From Buxus sempervirens (lineage: Eukaryota > Streptophyta > Magnoliopsida > Buxales > Buxaceae), in contig OX387192.1 in assembly GCA_947561395.2 (NCBI GenBank), positions 310,001 through 374,000 on the forward strand: DNA of 64,000 nt, written 5' to 3'. The position numbers and the translations under genes are program-made. This document shows positions 47,175-58,043 of the stretch, one piece after another. The stretch's first letter is position 1; the number at the start of each line of letters is the position of its first letter. The notes under the pieces are model-generated. The model saw only the letters and a list, made by a program, of their open reading frames with translations. It had not been told where the DNA came from and did no database searches.

Positions 47175-50128
47175 GATACTGTAGATACCCCATAATTGCA
47201 TGATTTTTGATAAATCTTGAAGGAGAGAAATATTTTATTGGAATTTTCAATTCTTTGCATTGGGTTTGAGATCCTTAACCCATTTGAATCCAAAACCGTA
47301 AAGGAAAAGGCTCGAATTCAATCTTTTGTGCAAAGTCAAACTTTTTCCGATTGAATTTTGTTGACTTTTGACCCCAGAAAATGAAATATTTTTTAAAGCA
47401 AGATTTCAAGATAATTTTTCTCGGTAATCAGGTTTTTAGCCATGTTATTGCATAAAAGAATTTTTTGAGATTTTAAATCTTGACGAATACCTTGGTTTTA
47501 ACATGTTGAATCTTTTTACCGGACCTGAAAAACCGGAATTTAGCCTGGAACTGGAAAGTTGACTTTTTATTCACTTGGAATTTGGGTCTGGAACTATTTT
47601 TAATAGATTCAAATGGGGGGGGGGGGGTTTGCTTATTTACATGTAATATCTTAAGTAAATGTAGATTAAAAAATACGAGGACATTTACTTAAACGATATT
47701 ACATGTAAATAAGTATTGCCTGTGTTAAAATTCGGATAAAAGCTTCTTTTTTTTTTTTGTATTCGACAGCTAATGTCGGATACAAAACATCTTTATTGTA
47801 TCCGACAGATAATGTCGGATACAAAGGATCTTTATTGTATCATACAAAGAGAATTGCTTGTATCCGACCTAACATGTCGGATACAAGCTTTTTGCTCAAA
47901 ATTAGGGTTTTCCGAGAGTTTTCACTTTTTACCATCATATCCTTCATTAAAGGAGTGGAAATCTCAGAAATGGCTTAGGGTTAAGATTGGTGGGTTCTAG
48001 ACATTATTTTGTGTCTATCATCATGCAAACCCTAACCCTAGCCTTTGCCTATAAATAGGAGGCTCATCCTTAAGCAAATGGCCAATAACTTTTGCCAATA
48101 AGTTGGAGATCGAAGAGCTCCGAGTGAAGAAGGGAACCGCTACCATATTGCTTCCAGAAGCCCAGGTAAGCCTCAAACCTCTCTTTATTTTTCTGTTCTT
48201 ACATTCTAGGTCTAGCTCTCTTCTTCTACCTTTCTGTAGAATAAGGCCTAATCTGTGTGTATGAAAACCCTTCCTCTACTCAAAGTACCTCGAGACTCCC
48301 CCTAGCCGTAAAACGTGAAGGTAGGATCTAGGGGAAACAAGACTGAGGATTGATCCTAGTGTTAGAACCTTGTTGGAATAAGCCTTTTGATTATTTGAAA
48401 ACCGTTTCATATTCAAAGTACCCCAAGATTATCTCGAAGAACCGTTAAACGGGGAGAGAGAACTAAGGGAAACGATAATGGAACGGAACCCTAGGTTGTT
48501 TTAGAACCCCATTTGATTGATATGAATGCATGCTATATGTGGTTATATTATTGAAGAATGGATTTTTACACACACATACATAGCACTTGTTTTGTCGGAT
48601 TCGGCTTATATTTCGGATTTATTGCATTCATTGTGATAGATCTGGAATAAACAGCCTCAAACAATTCTGGGATATTTCTTGTTGGTTTTCAACTGGATTT
48701 CAAGCAAGTATTGAAGACCTCTAGGTCTAACATCTCGGTTTTGGGCATTTTTGCTCACTTTTGGGGATTTTGGTATATTCTGTCCAATCGGAGAGAATGG
48801 TGAGCCAAACTCGTGCCCCATTTCTTCCTAGAGGATTTTCAATATCTTTTTAAAATGATTTTTATTTATCTTGCACGGATTCCACACACTTTATCACTGT
48901 TTTGAGTTGATTTTCTTTAAAAGGGCCTAACTTGACAGCAACTGTACCCCAACTTCGGACACTCGTAACTTCATCGTCCGGATGAATTTTGGAGTGATTT
49001 TAGAGCCATGGGAAAGGTGATGATGTCTAGTTTATGCTTGTAAAATTTCATTAATTTCTATCATGCGGATTTTTGACACCTCTCTGTCGAAGTTGATAGG
49101 TCAGTTCAGGTCTGATTACGGAACCTGTCACTTCGACAGAGCGCCATGTGTTCGTTTTAAGTCCGATTCGAGTGATTCTTGTTTTTGTGTTTTCCTTTGG
49201 AAGTCTAGTTTCAAATCCAGCTGGTTTCATAATTTTTTTGACTCCATTTGTGTCGTGGGTAACAGATTTACTCAGAACTGCTCAACAGCACTTTTCTGGG
49301 CAAATCTATGATCTTCGGGGCCTGTTCGGGAGGTCACCCAAGGCACATCCGAATGAATTTTGGTATGAGGCTAGTTTCATTTGAAATATGGCCATACATA
49401 CTTCATTCACACCAAATTTCATAGATTTATATGGAGCCGATTTTTCTAAATGATTTTCCAAACTTGCCCACTTGTCACTTTTAATTATCTCCAGCAGCAG
49501 ATTTCAAAGGAGAATAACTCCTAGGATTTTAACCGGAATGGATTGAAAATTTGCATGAGTCTTCTATCTATCATAATCTTTCAAATGAATTTGGTTTGAT
49601 TCAATTTATGTTAGATTTGAATGATTTCAAGACAAATGGTTCTTGCTTTTACCGAATTTTCTGGAATTGACTCAACTTGGTTTTGTGCAACTTTTGCTTT
49701 GATTTCCATCTATTGGTGATATTCCAAAAGTTATATTGACATAAAATAGGATCTAAAATTCATTTGGATTTTCATGTGAAGATATCATACATTTGTTTTA
49801 TCCTTTTTCAAGGTTTTTAATGATTTTAGCAAGCTTTCTTATTTTTGTAGCATGAACAACACTTGGCAACCACCTCGTGTGGGTGAATGGGGGTGCCTAA
49901 CACCTTCCCCCGTTCATAATCTAATCCCCTTACCCATATCTGGATTTGATTTTCAAGTAGAGTTATTTTTACTTTAGTATTTGCCTTTTAGCTTTTTTTG
50001 CTTATTTTTGAATCTTTTGGTGCCCATTTACACCCAAAATTGAATGGTGGCGACTCTCCCATTTCTGTTGAGCCCGTGTGTTGACGGAGGGGAATCATCT
50101 TGGTGATTTTTACATGTCTCACAGATAC
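47175..50128 (+). mobile_element. Nested solo LTR, Tat/Ogre-like, 2.9 kb
   Basis: The body 47180-50123 starts TGTAGATACCCCATAATTGC and ends ACATGTCTCACA, with duplication GATAC at 47175-47179 and 50124-50128. The 3' end has GGTGCCTAACACCTTCCCCC and GGTGGCGACTCTCC. A TATA (TATAAATAG) lies at 48050-48058. Inverted repeats are at 47632-47713, 47757-47888 and 49082-49141. Confidence 0.8.
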
Positions 50129-51456
50129 ATATTAAGAGATGATTTTCGAAGCAAGCCATGCTGATTTATACAAGGTTTTCGTAGGTTTTACAGTTATGTT
50201 TTGGTTTTCCCAGAATCTGTTAAAGTATGTTATTTGATTCAATTTGATTTATAAACGAAGTTTTATTTTGTTTAAACTGATCTAACATGTCTAGAGGTTG
50301 TTTTAGAGTGTTTTCAAAGTGGTTTGGTGTTATTTGATTTTAGTTTGAAATTTCACAAAGTTTGGAAAACTTAGGGTTTTACGATTTTGAACAGACGCTT
50401 GCAACCATGCTCGAGTGTCCTGCTAGGCACTGAGTGGATTGCCAGGGCACTACTGAAGACGCCACGCCCGTGTTTTTTTAATTTTTCAAAACCCGAGAGG
50501 TGACAATTTTCAGTAAACCGAATGCCTGGGAGATCACTCGAGTGCCATCTTGAGTGGCCAACTTTGAGAAAGTATGTTTTTAACGAGCGCTTGCACTAGA
50601 ACCCAACAACGCTCGAGCGCGCTTGACAAAAAAACTTTCATTTTTGAAATAGAACTGGTTTTTACTATAAAATTGTTTTTATTGATTTCCAACTTATGTA
50701 CCAATAAGATTAGAGAGTTTTGAGATTGTTTGCACTGGCAGTTGATTAAATTGAATTTTTATAAAGATTTTGGGTACATTCTACTGAAATAGCTTTTATT
50801 CGAGTTTATCGTTCCAAACTCTATTCCTTTCAACTAATTTTGATTTTATTGATTCCTACACTTGTATTTGACCTATCTAAAGATGTTTCCAGGGTTGTTT
50901 TGAAAGAATTGCGTATATTTTCCTCCGTATACCTCGGAGTGGTTATATTTCACTCATTTAGCTTGAGTTTGAGCTTTGTTTTCCTCCATGTATCTTGGGG
51001 ATGATTTGAGACGAACTGTAAATGTTGTGGATTGTTTTTGGGTATCAAAGATAATATGATTTTATGTTTTGTTTTGTGCACCTAATGGGCATAGCTTGGT
51101 ATGGATCCATAGTCCAGCTAGAAGTGAGAATAGTATTCTCTTTGTTTGGTTAAACCTATTTCACATTATGCTCCCATCGTATATCTCGATGAGGCCTTCC
51201 TATATTTGGTCATGTTACAGCAATCCCACCCGTCGTGATCTCGATGTGGTTATTTTGGGCTACCCACCATGTATCTTGGTATGGTATTCCCACGTTGTTG
51301 CAGTTGATTGGATTGTATGTGCCAGCCCTCCGTGTGTCTCGGTTGGGTGATCCGCATTTAGTCGATGTTTGTGTATCTCAGCTTGTACCTAAGCAGTGAG
51401 GTGGCAACCCTTGACCCAAGCATTTAGCTTTTCAAAGATGTATTGTTTTCATGAGT

Positions 51457-52595
51457 CCTGTTGTGCGCGTATCAGAAACGCGGCACGGGGAAATTCGGAG
51501 TTGCCACCGTCTGATGGGGTGCAGGCAGACACCTGGGTGCATAATCTTGTTTATTGGTCTGGTCTGCGGCTTGAGATTTTGAGAATGGTCTCGGTTGTGG
51601 TCTGGGGAAGTCTGTCAACACCCCAGACCACCCCGTCGGATGACAGGTCCTGTGGGTTCCTTGGCTTGAGTCAACTCACTTTGGTCTCACCCGATTCCTA
51701 ATCCGATATGCAACTTGGTTTAGTCTGGCGGGACCACCTGAATGGTGTAGGTCCCTTTAATTGATTTTATCTTGCTTAGTTTAGGTGATCTGAGTCTGCC
51801 TGGGTGGGCCCCGTTGGAAGACCCACGGTGTCCCTGGTGGGCTTGGTTAAGCCCACAAATCCCTTGGTGGGCCTCAGTCTAACCTGAAAGGCCCTTTGGG
51901 TTCAGGTTTAGTGAATTGATTTTATCTTAGGTTTTAATTTAAAGATTTAAGCGGCTTTCATGCAAAGATGGGTCGGCATTGGTTTGTGAGCCCCTGGGTG
52001 GGCCCCCATGATGGTTGCAAAAAAGTGTTTTAGATTTATCTTGTTTTAAGTTTGCCAGAAAATGGATTGGACATTGGGCTTGGGGCCCGTAGTCCTGATT
52101 TGGGCTTGAAAGCCCAAGTTACGTGAAGTTAGGGTTTGCACCCTTCCTTGGTTCGGTTGGTGGGCTTTGGCGGGCCCGATAGGCCCTTGCCCTTGGTCTC
52201 GGCCAAACCACACATTTTGAACCTATCATATTGCACAAAACAAGTTCGGGTGGGCCGCTTTGGGTTTGGGCCGCCTGGATTGATCAATTAATTCATTTAT
52301 CTTGCTTAGGTCACATGCATACATTCCATTGTGTTCATTGGGCTTGGTGGGCCCCGTTGGAAGGCCCACTGGAAATCAAATTGGACCGGGGGTCCAAGTC
52401 CCATGTTGGGTTTTCGGATGACCCGGAAACCCTATTGGTTCATTTGGTTCGGTTTGAAAATGCCATCCACATCCAGCAAAAATCACAGAATATACATCAC
52501 AGAAAATATACGAAATTGACACTTATCAGGGGAGATCGGCTCACTATTCACGCGGAACGAATTGGGCGCGGGGTGAACAATGGGGTTGGGGGGTG

Positions 52596-52626
<31 letters not shown>

Positions 52627-55600
52627 CGGCGAAGCCCCCCGCGGCAGGGTAAAGGGTATTCCTAATCGGGCCTTGAGCTAAGAGGTTGAAGCCTCGAAGC
52701 AGCAAAAATGGAGCTGGGTTGGTAGTCTGCATGCAATTCGGCATTTAAGAGGGAGCTAGGCGCGAGGTTAGTGCGAGCCTGGCGGAACCAAAACAACAGA
52801 AAAAAGGCGCTCGGCGCGAGCTCGGCGGACGCAAAATCACCCCGTGCGAGCTAGGCGAGCTCAGCGCATGCATTTAACAAAATACAATCCCCTGTTTTTT
52901 TTGGAACTCAGAGATTGGCTTGATTTCCAGTCTCTGTAACACCTTCCCGGTGTTCCTCAGACTCCCAGAAGACGCTTAAACCCATATTGAAATTAATCTA
53001 AATACAAATCAAAGCACGCTATCAATCCGACCTGGGAGGAAATAAGTTCGAAAGAAAAGAAAGAAAAATAAGAAACCTGCCACCAGCCATGGCAGTAGCT
53101 ACACAGAGAGGGAGGACACTAAATGGCAGTGGTTAAATGGGTAGCCTCATGCACAAGCACAACTACACCCGTACGTGCGGAAAAACCATGCAAAGAAAGT
53201 CTAGCATGCCTCACCCGAAACCTCCGGCACAATATAATCACAAGCCTCATGCTCAAACAAACAATAAAAAGAAACATTTAGAGAAGGGGAAGGAGAGGGG
53301 GTTTACTTGGGGATACAAGGGATTTAATCAAGAGGGAACACACTCCCTTGAAAGTAATCAAAGAACAACCCCAAAATAGCAGGGTGGAGGACCCCAAATG
53401 AGTGTGAATCGTGACTCTCATTCTCTCACGAAGTTGCACATGCAGTCTCTCTTAACTTGAGAGTCTTCCATGCTCAAGGAAATCGGACACTAGCACATGC
53501 GAACTACTGAGACAGTAAATCTAAGCAGGGGAGAAACTTAACTTTCTAAACATGGCAACGTCTATCCATTTTTATATATGTGAACAAGAAAGTATCAAGT
53601 CAAGGAGTGATACCTGGTGTGCTTGAGACTCTCTCGAGGTACGTAGACTTCCCCTAGAGCTCCTACGGCAGCTGGGAAGCTCCTTTGCTCCACCAACAGC
53701 AGCCCAACTTCTTCTTGCTTGAGTGCAAATAGAGAAGGAGAAGGAAATGAGAGGTGGAGTAGTCTTGGGATGGTGTAAGGGGTTTGTGGAGGCAAAAGCC
53801 ACTGAGATGAAATGGGGTTCCGATGGGGAAGAAGGCTTGAGCACAGCCAATGGAGCCTGTGCGCACCCCCTTTTTTGGCCGCACGACGAGGTGCACGCGA
53901 AGTGATGCTCGCCTCGGGACTGTTTTGGAGTCGCCACTGCCTGAGAGGTGCAGGCAGACACAAAGGGGCACCTATTCGGGCCTAATTTTCTGGTCTGCGG
54001 CTTTATTAGAGATCTGAGCAAGTTCTCGGTTACGTCTAGGGAAGCCCGAAGACACCCTAGCCCGCCCCGTCGATTGACAGGTCCCGTGGGTCTCCTTGGT
54101 CTTGAGTCAACTTAATTCTCACCCTTCCTAGACCAGCATGCACACTTATTTGGTCTGAGTGGGGACCATTGAAGGCATAGATCCCCTTTATTTTGATTTT
54201 ATCTTTTTATTTAGCGGAATGGGTCTGGTAGGGGCCCCGTTGGAAGGCCCATTGGGATCCAAATTGGGCTTAAGTCAAGCCCAAGGCCCAATTCGGGTTA
54301 TTGGGTAACCCTTATTGGATTATGGCTATTTGGTTTAAGGGTTTATTGCATATTCACAAAGTTAGTGGGTTGAAGTTTTTTAGGGCCCATTGGGCTTGGA
54401 TTTGGCCCAAGGACAATTAACCAAGTGGCCTTTAGCCCATTTGTCGAAATGGGCCTTGGTTGGGCCAGACGGGATGTGGGCCCCATTGGAGGGCCCACAG
54501 TCTCAAAATGGGCTTGGGAAAGTCCAAGAAACCCAATGGGTCAGATTATGCAAAAATGGATCGGATTAGGTCCAACCGGGTCAGAAAAATAGGCTTTTAA
54601 GTTACTTTATCGAGTGACCGTATTTAATTCACGGTCTGGTCAGAACCGTAATTTTAATACGGTTCAGGCCAGACCGTATATTAATTACGGTCACGCCCAG
54701 ACCACTCTGAGTATACGGTTTTTTGCTCAATTTCGCCGTTTTGTGCCGATTTTACTTGGGATCAGTTCAGTGTTTTCTTTGGAATGTTCTGCCACGTCTG
54801 GGATGACTCCACTGCCTTCGTATTTCTTCAGTTTCTCATTTTGGCTTAGAAAACCATCTTCTCCCTCTTCCTTTGGCAAGGGTATATAGTCCTTCTTCTC
54901 TCCATCTTTTAATTTTGCAAAATGAGAAAGGAATGAGGGAATAGGAGGGGGTTACATGAGATTATTCAAAAGACAGTCCCCTCTTGCATTTGCAAAGTGA
55001 ACCAAAGAACTTTTTTTTTTTATAAACCTACTTTCTTCTCTTTCCTCAAGGGGATGCTCATGGGTAGGGGAGAACACCAACAACAATAAATCAAATAGAT
55101 TAGTAGTTAAGGGAGTAAAATAAAAGAAATTCAAAGTTACTTGAATTGCAAAATCATACTTTTATATTGAAAAAAAAAAGGCAATAGAAGTGTTACCTAC
55201 TAGTAACCCTTTGATTTGGTGATGTTGAGGTACTCCGAGAATTTCGGCAGCGCTTCCGCGTCCTCCGGGTTTTCACGGATTAGTTTGAACAGGGGTTCAT
55301 TGGGTTTCTTATGCTAGAAGGGTGAAACGGCAAGATTTAGGCAGGCTTTGGGCAACACAGGGGCATTTTGGTCATTGGGATGGATGCTGGCAGAGTGGAG
55401 GCAGGGCTTGGACATAAAAATGCCAAGGAAGGAGAGGGGGGACGGCCTAGAGGACCTGCTTCCTCAAATGAGGGGGGTGGCCTCTCTATTTATAGGCAAA
55501 ATTTTCGTGCCCGTACTTGAAGTACGGGCGAAAAACGCACATTTTCAAATCTCGCAAAATCGGCCGTACGGGACGCGTGTCCCGCCGTACAGCGACACGC

Positions 55601-57025
55601 GTCCCCTTCTAGAAGCTTGCCTGTATTTGAAATACGGGCATGCCTCGCCCGTACTTCAAATACGGTCCAGCACGTTTTTTAAAATGCTGGATTTCAAATG
55701 CTTTATTAAATTTGATTTATTTAAAGATTTTTATCCGATTTTTTTGATTATTTTATTATAAAAACGAGATTCTTTTATCAAAATATTATTAAAAAATAAA
55801 GATATTTTTATTAAATGATTATTTTATTTATTTAGTTCATTTATTCTGTTTTTTGCTGCTGTTTCGCCACATGGGCAGCTTTCTTTGAAATTTCAACTGC
55901 CCATAACTTTTCCGTCTGATGTCCGATTTCAGCAAATTTGGTGTCGTTGGAATCAGCTCGGAACACACTATCCACTGGGATTAAGTTTGGCAGCTGAATT
56001 GGGGTCGAGCAAAAAGTCAACTTTCGCTTCCCCAAAAGTTTGACCAGCTCACAACTTCCTCATCCGGACCCTGATTCTGGCAAACTCAGTTGCGTTAGAA
56101 CCGTGTCGAAATGCTCTTTTCAATGAAAGGAAGTTTGATGGCCAATTTTCTTTGGATCAAAAGTCAAATTTTGGTCCCCTCAAGGTTTGACTTTTTAATT
56201 AAAATTTCATTTTTTTGCATTTTTTTTGGGGTGCAAAAATCAGGTTCTAACAGAGCCAATGAAAAAAACCAACAGAAGAGCCAACCCAAGAAAAGCCCCA
56301 AAAATCCCAACCCTTGGCAATGAAGTGGGGTGCGGCTTTTATAGAAAAAGGAAACAGGGTCCGCCGGGTTGGCGCCGAGCGCTTTTCTCGCTCGCCTTGC
56401 TCGCGCGAGCGAGGCACCATCATTTCCTTTATTAAATGTGGCCGCTAAATGGTCGGAAAATCAGGTTTTTTCGGATTTAGTCCCTGTATATTTTTGATTT
56501 AATCCGATATTCTGGGATATTTACAGATTTGGTCCTTAGATATTTTTGATTTAATCCCTGGGATATTTTGCATGTTTTGATATTTACGGATTTGATCCCC
56601 GAGATATTTTCCTGCGCAACTTGCCACATGTGTAGTTTTCCGGTTTCGCCGCTCGGAAACTTCGACAGCTCATATCTTCTCCATCCGGACTCCGATCTGT
56701 GTAAACTCAGTTGCGTTAGAACCGTATCGGAGCCCTCTATCCAATGACATAGGGGTAAGCATCTAGATCGGGGTTTAGCAGAAAGTCAACTTTCGGCTCC
56801 CCCTCAAGGTTGATCGCCCTGCAGAACCTTCATCCGGACTCTGATTCCTGCAAACTCAGTTGCGTTGGAACCGTGTCGAGATTCTCTATCCATTGAGATA
56901 AAGCGAGGTGGCCAATTATCACTTGATCAAAAAGTCAACTTTTCACCCCTTAGGGTTTGACTTTCCGTCTAGGGTTTGCATTTCCGGCTTTTCTAGGAGC
57001 GCAAAAATGTGGTGCTTACACATGT
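51457..57025 (-). mobile_element. Nested solo LTR, Tat/Ogre-like, same family as 42414
   Basis: The body is 51462-57020; the minus strand starts TGTAAGCACCACATTTTTGC. Flanks are CCTGT (51457-51461) and CATGT (57021-57025), one mismatch. It aligns along its length with 42414-45880, including the CTTGATTT-loop hairpin (52910-52935), a 30-nt G-run (52597-52626) and a TATA (CTATAAAAG, minus, 56336-56344). The LTR at 53858-56252 is inserted in it. Confidence 0.75.
53853..56257 (-). mobile_element. Innermost solo LTR, 2.4 kb, of the nest
   Basis: The body 53858-56252 has duplication GAGCC at 53853-53857 and 56253-56257. The minus strand starts TGTTAGAACCTGATTTTTGC. A TATA (TATAAATAG, minus) lies at 55486-55494. 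Stem-loop clusters are at 55509-55667 and 54616-54692. It is a diverged relative of the LTR it sits in. Not coding. Confidence 0.8.
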
Positions 57026-57655
57026 GATGTCACATCATCGCAAGGATTTGATTTGAATTGTTTGGAAATTATTGTTTGATACTGAATTGGAAAATGAATT
57101 ACAATTGAATTATCCGTTACTATTCTGAATTTGAAACACATGCCATCTTGAGAAATATATATATATATATTACTTGCTGGGATTTATATCTCATTCTTGT
57201 GTTGTTTTGTTTTGTTTTAAGACTATCTTGGAGAGGACGATACCACTGGGGTAGAGCCACAGGGTACTAGTGAGGAGTGTCCATCTGACGACTACGTAGA
57301 GGACGATTATTATTGTCTTATGTAGGATGTTGATTTATGTTTTAGGGAGTTTATTTTTCAGTAGTTAGGGAATATTTTATGATTGAGAGATGAGAGTGAG
57401 TGATGTAGTAGACCCTTGTGTTTAGATTTTTATATTAGGAGATTTACTTATTTGATTTGAAGATTATCTTTGAAATTTTGAAGTAATAAAGATTCAGTTT
57501 AGTTAGTTTTATTTCTATCTTGTTTCCGTACTATGATATTGATATAATTGTTGAATTGCATTAAGGCATTGGCTTGCCATGGGCTCATGCATAGTGTTAC
57601 TGTGAGACGAGTTATATCTTTAATGAACAACTTAGATCCAGGGCACTACATAAAT

Positions 57656-58043
57656 AGCCAAATATTTCGCTTATAAGATGGTAGGCTAAATACCATGGCT
57701 TGTTTTTTCTAGTTACTTTGAAGGACTCATTAAGGATAATCATGCTTTGTAGCTTAACTTTGATTTGAAGTTATACTAGATGGATATATAGATAGTTATT
57801 GAATAAAGTTTTGAAAGATGAGGTATACATGATTTGTTTTGGAAATTTTATTTTAGAAAAATGGAATTAACCAGTTGTGGACTCGAGAAGTCAATATATA
57901 GGCCCAAAGAGACTACTTGATGTTGGTATCTAAAGTGTTATAATGTCATTATTTCGTCCGATTTATAAATAATGTTATAAATACCTTGAGGTTTGTGGGA
58001 GTTAAAGTACTTTTGGTCTTGATTATAGACAAAAAGTGCTACT
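57656..58043. other. No gene seen between LTR elements
   Basis: AT-rich spacer without recognisable domains. Confidence 0.5.

Larger units (their letters stand above)
46579..57655 (+). mobile_element. Outer solo LTR of a four-LTR nest
   Basis: The body 46584-57650 starts TGTAATCCCCCGAATTTTCC and ends CCAGGGCACTACA, with duplication TAAAT at 46579-46583 and 57651-57655. Removing two inserted LTRs (47180-50123 and 51462-57020) leaves about 2.5 kb. The start resembles Tekay/Del-type Ty3/gypsy LTRs. A TATA (TATAAAAAGG) lies at about 46929. Its DNA at 50400-51400 aligns with 61600-62500 of the LTR at 60201. Confidence 0.75.

Noticed and set aside
53572-54021. Three overlapping minus-strand frames of 102-149 codons
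   Set aside because: They cross the junction between two nested LTRs (53857/53858), so they are chance frames.
57230-57330. Acidic peptide frame (DDTTGVEPQGTSEECPSDDY) that looked like a host exon
   Set aside because: It lies inside the outer solo LTR (46584-57650), just before its 3' end, and has no exon partners.
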